Notes under the pieces: model-generated
What the model saw: the letters and a program-made list of their open reading frames with translations, nothing else
Database searches by the model: none
Told to the model about the DNA's origin: nothing
Program-made: the position numbers and the translations under genes
Part shown: one piece after another, positions 1-12,379 of the stretch
How the letters are laid out: each line of letters begins with the position of its first letter
How positions within the stretch are numbered: position 1 is the stretch's first letter
From: Paracentrotus lividus
Taxonomy: Eukaryota; Echinodermata; Echinoidea; Camarodonta; Echinidae
NCBI GenBank assembly: GCA_940671915.1
Contig: CALNVZ010002974.1
Span: 20,925,017 to 20,989,016 of the forward strand
DNA: 64,000 nt
Direction of reading: 5' to 3'

Positions 1-476
1 CTTCATTGAAATATGTTTTATGTGCAGGAAAACAATTATTGTGATAAATCAATGATGAATAAAAGATATTTGAAATTGTGTTAAGAAAAAAATGAGTAAT
101 GTCAGGCTTATTTGAAAACTTAAAAGTGCAGACTAGATACATTTCTCTTTCGCAATTTTCTCTGAGTAGCTTGAAATTCATGCAGCTATAATTAGGATGT
201 ATGTATTATTGGAAATTGTATTATTTTAATTCTATGAAATTCTTCAAGGCAAATATTCAACCACAAATACACAACCTATATGATGAATTTTTAAAGAAAC
301 CTTGTAGAAGTCTAGACAGTGATATCAAACTTTGAATATGACATTAAACAGTTTTTGTGCCTGTTTTGTTTACCTTCATGAGTAATAATATTGTGGTAAA
401 CCATCATCCCACAGACATGATTCCTCTTCGTACTGTGTAAGTGAATTGACATCTTGATATGACCTTTGACCTGTAG

Positions 477-606
477 CCGCAGGGCCAAGTTCAGTGAGAG
501 GTCAACCGCATTCTACCAGCCTCTGGCTTATTCTTTGGATGTCATCAATGCCATGGGATCAAAAGACATCGGTCCACATTTATTTAGAATTTTTAACCCC
601 AAGTGA
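477..606 (+). CDS. Possible last coding exon of an unrecognised upstream gene
   Basis: After an acceptor-like CCTGTAG (470-476) an open frame reads RRAKFSERSTAFYQPLAYSL then DVINAMGSKDIGPHLFRIFN, ending PK and TGA at 604-606. Base composition rises to about half GC compared with the AT-rich flanks, as expected of an exon. I do not recognise the protein. If real, the rest of the gene lies before the window. A chance open stretch of this length is possible. Confidence 0.33.
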
Positions 607-2473
607 TTCAAATCGAGCAACCAGATTTTTTAATTTTATCATTATATTTATTTAAGGGCAGGGCCGGAAAGGGGCAGGGGGCAGAATGGTTGAAAAGCAA
701 GGTAGATGATATACATGTAATGTAATGTTTAGATTTATTTGAGATGAACTAAATGAAGTTCCCCATATTATGTGTTATACCATGTAGAAGTGAATGTTAC
801 ATTTCTGATAAATATATTGAGATGCAATTCTGATAGTCTACCAATAATAAGGCTTGATAATCTATTTGCAAGAAGGACACTACTTTTTGAAAATTGATGA
901 TAAATGAAATACTACTAAGTAAAATAGCTAATTGCACATGCAGTGCTCAATAATATGTGTGTTATCCAATTGAAGAAAAAAAATGAAGAAAAAAAATGAA
1001 AATACATCAAACTACCTCCCATGAGTCAGGGTGTCTTTTTTCTGAAAAGCACATGACCATAGAGAGGAAATCACAATAAAGTCATTGTTCTGCTCGATTA
1101 AGACTCCCTCATTTGATTAGTTTATCGGGTAACCCAGTGAACTTTTCCCCCGCTTCAATGAAAATTGACACATCCTCAACAATGGCTTGGGGGGAGATGG
1201 AAAATACATTTTGTTTTCAAAAACACAGGCAAATGCGAGTTTGTCTTTAGAACATGAAGTGATTGGGAGAATTGTAACGCACAATGTCTAATCCCTTGGT
1301 TGAACAATTCGTATGTGATTTTACCCATTTTCACTTTTAAATATATTTGACAGTCATAAAGTAGATTATATTAAGCCATTATTTAGTTTAATTAATGTGC
1401 TCATGCAAATGTACATCCATGTGCTAAGGTAGGGCAATTAGTAACTTACTATAGTTGTAATATAGTATATAGATTTTCTCCATAATTATTCGGGGGGGGG
1501 GGGTATCTCTGTTAGAAGTCGTGATGCGGTTTGTATATAGTCTTAAAATCCAGTACCCTATAGCCTATATATGTAAAAGTATTTAATTGGATTTTACTTA
1601 ATGCATCAAATATTATGCAGAAATTACATCCCCCAAAAAAAAACAAAAAAAAGAAGCACAATTCGAATATCCCTGTTAATACATGAATGCATGATGGTAA
1701 GATAAAGATGAACCCCTGCATAAAATCACACTGTTTTAAAAAAGAAAAAGAAAACGTTTCCTGATAACATCTAAGTAGCATGGACAGAGACATGGCATGC
1801 ATCGTGAAAGATCACAAACCGAAAGAGACAGGGACAGGGATGCGGTCGAGGGTATCGGAGGAGAACCCATCAAAACCTGCTGCCTCTGTGCATCTCAAGG
1901 AGGAGAAACAATGATGCCTCAATTAGTCTCATTTCAGGTTGTTATTAATTATGTAGATATTGAGATATTAAGTGTATTATTAGTTCTCAATGCTATTTTT
2001 ATAATCAAGTCTTTATGCACATACGATAATAAAATATTTTGGATAACCATTTTTTTTTTTAATTCTTTAAACGCTTTAAAATGCCCCTGGATTTTGCTTT
2101 GCAGCCTTATTGCTCCGAAGTAATAAAACTATTATAAGAGCCACAAGAGTGTTGACTCGATTGTATACCAAAGTTGCATACATGTACATCCCATATGGCT
2201 CTCAATGTATTATTGAATTAGTGGGTACAAATAAATTTACGTAGCATGCAGTTTGTTGTTCCAATTGAAAAAAATTTTGGGTATGACTATGAAGGAAAAC
2301 TGACACTTCCTGAATAAAAGCTAGCTTTGAGGAATCGGAAATGCTCTGGTGATTTTAATTTCTGGAATCAAGCTGTCTGTCTTCCTAGAAACTGATGGGT
2401 GATTGAGGAGAGGGGAGGGGTACATATGCAGAGGGTGTGACGGGTGGGAGGGTAGGGGTAGGCAAGAATGTCT
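607..2473. other. Intergenic, nothing recognised
   Basis: AT-rich sequence with a G run at 1492-1502. A locally GC-richer patch at about 1790-1935 has an open + frame (RSQTERDRDRDAVEGIGGEP) but no family match and no convincing splice sites. Confidence 0.4.
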
Positions 2474-2688
2474 GGGGGGTGTTTCACAAAGAGTTAAGTA
2501 GACTAAAAAATCACACTTAAATCGTGAGTTTCGTGCATTATATTACGCATCAACTCATTGGATTGGCCATGCTCATGGGATGCACGCCATTGTGAAATCT
2601 ATCAATTATATTGCACGTTAGAAAACAAGATGCACGTAGAAGTTAAGTGCGACTTTAAGTTAACTTAACTCTTTGTGAAACACCCCCC
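2474..2688. mobile_element. MITE-like element, 215 bp, long terminal inverted repeats
   Basis: The ends GGGGGGTGTTTCACAAAGAG and its reverse complement (2663-2688) pair perfectly over at least 24 bases, including TTAAGT. No coding capacity; a non-autonomous DNA transposon remnant. Its tip resembles the tip of the element at 36153-36292 (GGGGGGCATTTCATGAAAGG). Confidence 0.8.
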
Positions 2689-4437
2689 TAGAGTAAAAAT
2701 CAGTTTTTAATCTTTTATGAATATAGTCAAGGCAAATGTTAAAGTCATCAAAAATTATTAATATGAAATAATTTTTTTTGTTTAATTATTCACGTTCCTC
2801 TTATGATATTGAGGTGAAAGGTGAAGGAGAAAGAAAAACCAGACCTAATAAATTGAAGAAAGAGAGAGGTATGATTTTAAAAGAGAGGAGTGGATGGAGA
2901 AAGTGAAAGAGAATGACGGATCAATCTCATCTGGAATATGTATCTGAGACGGGGCGTGGACATCGCCTTCCTGTATGATTGAACCTGCAGACCGGCACAA
3001 AACACATCACAAACAACTCCATGTGTACGCATCTAAATCCAATAAAACTAAATCAGAATATACAGGCGAAGATGGAGACAATACCCATTGAGTAAGGTTA
3101 TACCGGTAGTCACATCGCCTCTCCGATTACCATCTCATCTGTCTCCTCCCTCTAAACCTCAAAGATGATAGGGTTATTGGGGTTCTGCTCAAATGAACAG
3201 AATCATCAAGATGAGCTATTGTATTTCAAATACTCATGTCATTACAAACAGCATATGGATGGACAACTCTACTAGCAGATTTTTCATACTCTCCCTTCAT
3301 TTCGTTTTTGTTGGAAAATTACATTTTCTAGCTTTTGAAATTTTTACAGAGGATATATCATTATGGGATATTTTTTCTTTCACACTTTTGGATGCAATCT
3401 TCAGATAGTGGTGTTAACCTTTATTTGACTCTTTTGGTAATATGATAATTAGGATAACCACATGGAAATTAGTTTGCTTTGTTTCATTCTGACAAGGACT
3501 ATACTGGAATATTATAACATCTGTGATTAATATTGTTACTTGCAACAGTGATTCTTTTTGCTTTCAATAATGATGGGATGTTTTGATAAAGTTGTTATCA
3601 AGTATGGTATATTTGAGATTATTTTCTTGATTGTACTCGGTGATTGGTGATGCTTTATCTGGCAATCCTTGGACAATCATCTAAGTTTACCAGGGATTAC
3701 ATTAGATGTTAAATTCAACATTTAAGGAAAGACTTGAAAAGTGACTTGCAACTTTTATGAAATATTGCTGCCACTCCTTGCCTCTTAAGACATTTATGTA
3801 CCTCTCAAGACTTTAAAGCATCATTCTAAGAATAGACCAAATAAATAAACATTATTTTGTCTATTCTGACCTCTTCAGTGTCTCTAGTGACACTAGATAT
3901 AAACTTATTATCCTTCATTCCTAAGTTTTCAAGCTAGCTGGGCTGGTCAAGAACAAATTGTTTATGTATTTATTGTGCTACTGAGATGTGTTTGGAGGTC
4001 TGAAAGAATGAGTCAGTTGATGACATCCGATGTCATCTGGTCTTAGTATGAAATACTAGTTTATATTCTTATACCCTATAGACATGTAAGCAAGGCTGAC
4101 TCTAGACCCAAATACTCATAGACCAAAACAAACTATTACATGATCTAGAATGGTAAAAAAATATAAATTACTTTTTTGAGTGATTGAAATTTCATTCTAT
4201 TCCATCAGCAATGTTATGTGGTTATAACTTTAAATTTGGAATATGTTTCGAGATTATTAAAGTTAGATATCAAAAAATAATGTTTATCAATACATGTACA
4301 TGTATGAGCAACAACAAAGTTTCATTATGATTGAAAAGTTCTTTAGTACAACAATTCATTTTTGAAAGGCTAAATGGTTTTATAATTGGTGGAACTGCAG
4401 AAGTTACATATGATACTGGAAACAAGGTACAAAAATG
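2689..4437. other. Intergenic, nothing recognised
   Basis: AT-rich. The stretch 2935-3170 is somewhat richer in GC and more complex than its surroundings but shows no gene or repeat signature that I recognise. Confidence 0.4.
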
Positions 4438-4600
4438 TCGTCGGCTTGGAGCCAGAAGGGCGCTATTGCATATCAAGGATGTTCCGTTTGGAGCCAGAAG
4501 GGCGCTATTACCATTGACTTTGTACAGTGATAGCGCCCTTCTGGCTCTCAACGGAACATCTTTTAGGTGCAATAGCGCCCTTATGGCTCCCAACAGACGA
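4438..4600. mobile_element. Palindromic MITE with internal direct repeats, copy 1
   Basis: A 163-bp inverted repeat built from a reiterated box GAGCCAGAAGGGCGCTATT: twice on the left arm, twice inverted on the right arm, with a short centre holding TTGACTTTGTACAG. The second copy at 23112-23280 has the same plan. It creates open frames on both strands that are not genes. Confidence 0.8.
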
Positions 4601-5385
4601 TGTGTATTTTTCGTAAGTAGCCCTTCTTTTGATGTGTTTGTTTGTTTTTCTGCATTGTCATATTGACGGTATGCCAAAGGAAAGTCTATTTTTGGAAGAG
4701 GAAAGTCTAGTAGATATGATGAGTCATATTGAAGAATGTCTGATGGTAAGGCTATAGACCTATTTACTTGCTCCCTTTATTTGACTGTCTGTCTGTCCGG
4801 TAAACAAGCTAGGACAGTTCACTTTGAACTCAAATGGAGCAAAAATGAGAAGTAAAGAGCTAGTATCATCATCTTCAGGATAATTTGGCAGTGTTGTCCC
4901 AGGATCTTTTTCAAATAAAAATGTTTGCCCATTTTATGATATAATAAGAAGAAACTTTATATAACACATAACAAGTTCATAATATGAAGGTAAAAACTGG
5001 TAATAACTTATTATTATTTGAAAGAATTAAGTCTTTAAAAAAAATCATATAATGCAGATGAATAAGTTTTGTTTTACTACTCGAAGCTGGGGGAATGACT
5101 TTTCAAACTACTTTGAAACATCGATGGAACACCCTGATAGTTGAAAGCAGTATTTCATAAGGTCATACAGTATGTACAATGTAGCCTATATGATACAAAA
5201 CAGCATATTATTAACTCGACCAGCTGTTTCTTTATGTGCTAAAAGTAATAAAAGAATATAACAAAGCTGTCTTTATTATGATATTCATTTCAATGAGTCA
5301 TGCATGGCAATGCATTAGTGGCACCTTTTCCCCTATAATGCTGTATAGATTAACACATGTGAAAAATTGAATCCAAACAACCATT

Positions 5386-7024
5386 GGTCCATTCCACGCA
5401 AAGTGGTCCTGGGTCGTGAAAATTAAATTTTGTTTTTCTTGGCTAAATTGGATATTTTCTTCATGTATGGTATCCAGACTGTCAAAAAACGATAACAACA
5501 TTTCATTCACTGGTATTGACTGGCTGTAGGAGGGCAGTAGAGCGCAAGCTCTTTTATTTTACTCAAAAAAGAAGAAAGCAAACAGTTATATTAAATAATG
5601 ATTATTTATTATAACCCATACTAAAAATACTTCAGTGAACAAGATTTGACACATTTAAGTCTCATATTTTTGGAAAACAAGCACTTTGCGACCTTAAAGT
5701 GCGTGTTGTTTTAAAAAAAAATAGGTTGCCCTTTGGTCTGATTAATATGTAACATACGTAACAAAAATAAAGCATTTTTATTTGTGGGGGAAAGAATATT
5801 CCTCTTAGAAACAATATATCTCATATTTAAAGTTAGAATCCATCTGCCAACATTATGCAACAATTAAATATCTACTGTTTAGGTTACTCTGGTCTCAAAA
5901 TCACTTTTAAATTGTGTAACATACGTAACGTTACGTATGTTATATGACGACAGAAAGGGAGATAAGGGCTCCAAAGGCAAAATGTAAGCTGGGCATACCT
6001 GATGCTTGCGTTAAATAATGTACTAAAATTAGTTTCAATGTGTTTTGAAGGCCACACACTTGCATACTTCATGGAAATTGACCAATCTTACTGATTTATT
6101 GCAGATTACTGTCTAATACAGTGTGTATTTCACAAAATTTCTCTTTGTGTGAGAAAGGAGTAACCTCTCAGAAAGATAAGATCTTAGATATAAAGTTAGA
6201 ATTCGTGTTCCAACAAAATAAACCATGTACTTATCTAAATTTTGTCTTCATCTAGTCTCAAAACCCGGATTGTGAATTGTGTAACATACGTAACGTTATG
6301 TATATTACGCAGTTCAGGAAATAATTGGGACAACAGAACATATGTTTTACACATTTTATTGTTGCATCATGATAGAACATGGATTCTAACTGGAAATCTG
6401 ACATCTGAGGGGTATTTTCTTCTCCCCAATAAATAAAAATGTATTATTTCTGTAACATACGTAACACAGCACTGACCAAAATGCAAATATAACTTGTTAT
6501 GAAAGAATTTTGTATTTATGGTGAAGAAGTGTTTGTTTTCCATTAATATATAATCCATTCTTGAAAAAAAAAGCTATATGGATGGTTTCCTACTTGCCTA
6601 TTTCAGACGCGAAACGCACGTAACATTTATTTGTAACATACGTAACGCTGAGTTCCAATGATTTACAGAAATACCTTGTCATGAATACCCAAATCCTTTT
6701 AGTTCTGAAATTATGCAACACTAAAGCATGCCATATCAAAAAATTATTTTTTTTCGATGACACACTTCACAGAAATCTGGCCTTTTCTGAAAGGTGTTTG
6801 ATTTTTTTTTCTGTGTGAATGTAACCCACGTAACGCTCTTAAACTCCTCATTGCACAAAGTCTGTGAAAGGCAAGTGACTTTTGTTTGTTTTTTCTTGAA
6901 GAGTGATTACCAAAGACCATTTAAATGCACAGCCTTATGAAAAGGGGGTTTTATAAAAGAAATATGGTCAGAAATGCACTTGGAAAATCTTCTGAATTGT
7001 AACATACGTAACGTGGAATGGACC
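5386..7024. mobile_element. 1.64-kb inverted-repeat element with periodic GTAACATACGTAAC boxes
   Basis: Perfect 13-bp terminal inverted repeats GGTCCATTCCACG (5386-5398) and CGTGGAATGGACC (7012-7024), flanked by a CATT target-site duplication (5382-5385, 7025-7028). Inside, GTAACATACGTAAC or a close variant occurs at 5749, 5916, 6281, 6452, 6633, 6821 and 6999. Spacing is about 170-188, with one double gap of 365 where a box seems lost. The sequence between boxes is only weakly similar, e.g. about 5785-5877 against 6147-6237. The last box overlaps the right inverted repeat. No transposase frame; a non-autonomous DNA transposon of unknown superfamily. Confidence 0.8.
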
Positions 7025-7028
7025 CATT

Positions 7029-8906
7029 TAATATTCATATTTCAAAACGATCAACCCTACCTAAATGAGCTGGCCATATGTTCCCTTTGAGACCATTTTA
7101 TAATTCATTTTGTTGTGTTGGCTGTTGCAGGTATAATTTTTTGAGTGCGCTGTCCCAAAGCTTTAGTTTTGATAACCTTATTTTTCTGTCTGACTGCTTA
7201 TTTCCAATAACTGCTTTTTTTAAAGAAAAATTGATCTGATTTTTTACAACTTTGGGATTATTTGCACTTGCATTTTGCTTTCAATTCTTTAGTGAGTGAA
7301 GTTCAGAAGCACCAAAAAATTATCTATAAGCCCTATATATTTGCTGAACTCTGCATAAGGTTCAGTTGCAGAGTAAACATGATTACTAACTTCAGTTGTA
7401 TCTTCCAGTAGTTAGTCATGAATATTCAAGGTCGTTGACTTTGGTTCAATTTGCTTTCAATGAAATAATCTATTTGTTTGTTTGTCCTTTTGAGAACTTG
7501 GTTTACTGGTAAATAGTTCAAGTGCCTGATTACTAATTATTTACACATATGCTGCTATTTACTTCAAAGATGTTTGACCTTAGAATTCACCATGTTCCTT
7601 CAATATGAATAATGATATGTTTCTTGTTAAAGCAGAAGTGACTTCATACAGGAGTGGTTCGCTCTCAGTCAAGAAGGTATGTTTTCAAGATGGGATCGTT
7701 TCAAATGGATTGATTGTCATTTTGTATTGTGGAGAACTTTGGACAAAGTTGACGTCAGTTTGAGGAATCATTCGTCTTACGCTTTGGTACCATTTCTTCC
7801 AGCATATCACCTGACAATAAGAGCTACAAGTCTGGTCAGCTAAGTTTTTTCCTGTTGCTATACAAGGCAATCATTGCACTCTTCTTATCAGGTTACTTTG
7901 CATATGGATACTAGGAAAATAAAAAGTAAATATGGAAAGAAACTTTGTAGTTTTTAAACTTTCAGGCAAACTGAGCATGCCCTAGAAAGATAATACCGAA
8001 TCATTAAAAACCAAGAGGCACTACTAATCAGGGACAGAAATAATCATCCCCATTAATGATATTTTACAAGTGGCGTCCTTCTTTTTAATCTTAAATCATG
8101 GCAAGTATGGGGAGGGAAGAAAAGAGAGGTATGGTGGAAAGATTATATACGCAAACATGCAGAGGCCTTTCATATTCACCATGGGCTTCCATAATCTGTG
8201 GTTTGAAGATCCACAACAAAAGCTTCTCAGATTCTCTTCTATTCTTCTCTTTTCTTCCCATTCAAGCCAAAAGTAGGGGATTTTTGGTTAGCTCATTCAA
8301 AGACTGTAACTGTCCACAAATGAATTAGTGATCTGCACGGAGTAGTGGTTTTTGGAGAGATTTAAGTAGAGATGTTTCGTTGAAGAGACAGATTTTGATT
8401 GCAGTTGTATTGGCAGGTGAGGTAATCATATGGGTGTTGCCTGTATCAAATTGACTCAGTTCTTGTGCTAGATTTGAACTGTGGACATTATGCTACATGT
8501 ATACAGGATTATGCATCAAATGTGAGATTCTAATTCTAATTCTTTACCAAATACCACAAAAAGTACATCATACTCTGTGGACCTGGTACTTGGAAATTTG
8601 TAGAACTTTGTGGCCTCTGGTATCGATCCAGTTGGACTTAGCTGAAATTGGTTTGAAACATAGTAATTGTACATACATGTGTTTTGGAAGACTTAATGCT
8701 GCTTTCATAAGAGAACATCTTCTGTGATCCTTCTTGTACAGGTGATTCAAAACTGCAGTTTTCTACAGTGAGTCTGCATAGTTGTGCCACTTTTGCTATA
8801 TAGTTTAAAAGCATTTATGTTTCTATCTGATGTAAATAAATACATCACTGGTTGAGAGTCATAGGGCGTTAACTCTTCTTCTTCTACTCTATAAAATGGG
8901 TTGATG
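7029..8906. other. Intergenic, nothing recognised
   Basis: AT-rich, no supported gene. Overlapping short frames near 8070-8330 and 8497-8750 have no splice or family support. Confidence 0.4.
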
Positions 8907-8909
8907 TTA

Positions 8910-9160
8910 TGCGGCGGTCACAACTCATCGTACCTTCGACGTGCAACTCCCTACGATGGATTTCGTAGAAAATTCGTGCAGCGGAGGTACCTTGCAGGTA
9001 CAATGTATGTACGACGTACATGAGGTTTTTACAATACCCTTACTACAGAAACGCAGGAATCGCAGAAGTTGACCCAGGACGTGTGCGTGCATTGTACATG
9101 CAACGCAGGCTACGTTGATGGCACGTGCCCCGTAGCCTACGACGAGTTGTGACCGCCGCA
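8910..9160. mobile_element. PIF/Harbinger-like MITE, 251 bp
   Basis: Terminal inverted repeats TGCGGCGGTCACAACTC(A/G)TCGTA at both ends, flanked by TTA on each side (8907-8909 and 9161-9163). A 3-bp TTA/TWA duplication is typical of PIF/Harbinger elements. GC-rich compared with flanks; no coding capacity. Confidence 0.8.
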
Positions 9161-9163
9161 TTA

Positions 9164-11159
9164 ATGCCCTTGTCGCTCTCTCAACAGACAATTCACCCAT
9201 TGACTACGGCAACCGGATAAGAACTGTATTAAACCTATAGGAATGAGAGGATCAGTAGTCAACGGGTTAACGTCTCAGGTGTGTTTTAATACAGAATAGA
9301 TCTGGATGAAGCGTTCAAGTCTCAGTATAATATAGTCAGTCAGTCTTTGAATCTCACTGGACTATCCTTGGAATAATAACCAAATCAAAGATTGAATTTC
9401 ATGAGCTTATCATGAATTGTTACACTTTTTGCATACCTTCCATTGTGTCTGGTTATTGTCAACCTAGCTGCGTCTAAAGTAATCTGACATTTGGCAGATA
9501 AACCTGTCTTGCGCTATCAGGTTTGAAGAAAGAAAATTAATGATCTTTGAGCCATAAATTGTCATTCTAAATTCAAAATCACAATGCTTATCTGATTTGA
9601 TCAATGAAATAGAACTGTATCGCACAGAACGTATATTTATTTCATGCTTGATAGCTTCATGTGCACATTATTTTGTACCGCATGTAGATTATGATGGTCG
9701 ATAGTACAATGGGAATATTTTCTTACAGTTAGAGTTTGGATAGCTTCTGAGAGTGAAAATGAGAATTTGAATACTAAACATCATCAAGCATAGGATTATT
9801 TTTCTGAAGATTAAGGAGTACTTGAGCTTTTCTTCTTACATGGAAAGTACAGGATTTGAGTATTTTCATACTTTGAAGCGAGTACCAGTTTAGGAGTCGT
9901 GTTTCTTTTAAGTACAATGTAGCATGACACCAATGTCGTTACATGGGACTGTTGAAGAGAGAATCAAGCTACATTACACCTTCTAGGCCTCTGTTAGTAC
10001 ACATGGTTCATTGCGGTTTTGGTTTTTGAGAAACTCTCAAGTTGTTTACACTAAAATGAATCTTCAGCTCTCAACCAGCACTTTTCTCTATTTATTGCAT
10101 ATGGTGATAAATTTCATATTTTACAGGAATTTCTGGTTTTGATAGGTACTTGAAATATATTGTTTTATAATTGAGTCCTGGATAAGCAGTCTTATCATTG
10201 AGTAAAAGTGAGATGCCAGGCAGGACCTGGTGATTTAAAGACGTAGGGAATTGAAACAAAACATATATTTTCAGAGATAAATATTAATGCCTAAGAGATA
10301 GACTTAATAAATCATTTTGACATAAAAATAGTTAAATTGAGGAACACTACAGTAATGTGGTGTATTTTTTATGTACTGGTAGTGGTATGCATTTCTTGCA
10401 TTTTTCAAGAAAGCTCTCCATAAATGAATTGTGTCATCTATGTGAAGCTTCCACGTAGCCCAAAAGCGCTTTCCCTTTTTTGATAAAGGACTATTCAATA
10501 CAAAGTAGACACTAAACTTATTACATTCAGATATTCAGGTAAGAAGTACAAGTACATGTACGGTTATATGTGTACATGCTTTGAGATGCATTTCTGTAGC
10601 ATCTGAAATGAGCTTTCATTGCTGACTTGAATCGAAGTTCATAGTTGTCATCTGGGTGTATATAAGTAGGTTATGATTGATGTAGACTTGTGCTGTCTTT
10701 AAGAACGTAACACCTGACCCGGTGCCTCTTTCACTTTTACTAGAGGACCGTATGTACAGAGAGGCAAGCGAGCTAACCGACTGGAGCTAATTATGAGGAT
10801 AATTTCTGCGTGAGTGACGTCTCATCTGTGGATAACCTGGTATGTGGCCATGCAATCGGCTATAAGCAAGGAGGTTTGCTTTAAGACATGCTTTTTATGG
10901 TATGCTGGTACTTAAGTTGGAGTCCAAGTGATGCATTCCCGGCTTAAGTTGTCTATCACGAGTGTAACAAAGATCTATGAAAGGTGAAGACGCCCCTTTT
11001 CTTCTCTTTACTTTTTTGCAGAAGGTTGGTTGATTTGCTGCAGTCTGTAAAGCCATAGAAGTTCTTTGTTGATAAAACATTACAAATGTATCATCCAAAT
11101 TTTTTTTTTTTTTTGATATTTACTATTTGTAGCACCACGCCCCCAACACACCTCCCTAC

Positions 11160-11196
<37 letters not shown>

Positions 11197-12109
11197 TCCA
11201 TTATACTCAAACCAGTAGTTGGTTAACATAAATAAAACTTCTTTGATACATGTATGTGTTCATGTTTCAAGAAAGCTGGCCCAAAATTTATGCACATAAT
11301 TTTATATTTTGAAGGAAAAAAAATTACGCATTCCGCAAGCCATATATATATTTCGGAAACCTGGTTAAATTTCTCCTGGCTGTAACGTACGTACATATCA
11401 CTTGAGAAACATATCTATCTTGCAATTTTGGGCTAAATGTTCTACCATATAGCCTGATTTCAAGGCTTATGTATTCTGCTGTTCACAGTATGCTTTCCTT
11501 GTCTCATAGCCAGCTTTAGTCTTGAGTGCCAGACCTTTACATTTGCGTTACGTCACCAGTTTATGTCCAAAGGAACATGCATTAATACTAGTTGACTGGA
11601 ACATTCATATCTCAGACAATATGAAAAATGAAGGAACTTGAAGGAACATGCATTTTGGAAATTTCATTTGTAGATGCAAAAGATTTGAAGTTTGGACAGA
11701 ATAAAGTTGTCAGTGCAGTTGTTGCATAAACAATGGATGCCATATTGGAAGGAATATTACCACTGGATAAATCATTGTCTTTGAAGTTACAACATACATT
11801 TGTGTTGAACTGAACAGTAGCAGATGAATTGGATGAGAACTATTATTGAGTGACAATGAGAAAGAGTCATAATGTCAAGAGATGGCCTGCCCCCAACCAT
11901 TATTTGTCTGGAACTTACATGATTATGTACCAATCAGAAATGGGTAAGTGTTGTAAATATTTATTCTTTATAATAAAAAAATCATTTTGACAATTACCCC
12001 CTATTCAACTACCCTCTTGGATACCTCGTGACAGCTATTCCCTTTGGACGACGATTCCCCTTTAATGTTTTAAAATTGTCCATTTTTGTGAACTCCTAAA
12101 GATGCTTTC
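9164..12109. other. Intergenic, simple repeats only
   Basis: AT-rich non-coding. Holds a poly-T at about 11100-11115 and a (TC)n tract at 11163-11194. A GC-richer stretch at about 10700-10870 is not recognised. Confidence 0.4.
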
Positions 12110-12379
12110 ATGGTCAAAAAGAAAATTTAAACAGGAACATGAATCATGAAAATGTATAAAAATACGCTGAAAAAAGGTGCGTTTTGAAAGACGATCTTTG
12201 GCGTTGCGAATGCGGTATAGCTGCAAGGAGAGCAAGGAATTTAAAGACAAACAAGGTATAATCAGCATTGTATTTTTCGAGCTTGAATGGTGCACCCCAG
12301 ATCATAATTGTGTTCTACGTTTTGTAATTGCGTTTTGTATCAATGATTCATGTTCCTGTTTAAATTTCTTTTTGACCAT
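12110..12379. mobile_element. MITE-like inverted repeat, 270 bp
   Basis: About 43 bases on the left (ATGGTCAAAAAGAAAATTTA and on through CAGGAACATGAATCAT) pair with the right arm 12335-12379 with only a base or two of difference. The interior is unrelated. No gene. No clear target duplication. Confidence 0.7.

Noticed and set aside
1797-1935. Charged open frame RSQTERDRDRDAVEGIGGEP
   Set aside because: Locally GC-richer but no acceptor, donor or homology that I recognise; not enough to call an exon.
4270-4677. Overlapping 135- and 111-codon frames on opposite strands
   Set aside because: Both run through the palindromic MITE and read its repeated box; not a gene.
5749-7012. Regular repeat with spacers, CRISPR-like at first look
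   Set aside because: Spacers are related to each other, the period is about 180, the repeat is 14 bases, and the genome is an animal; it is inside an inverted-repeat element.
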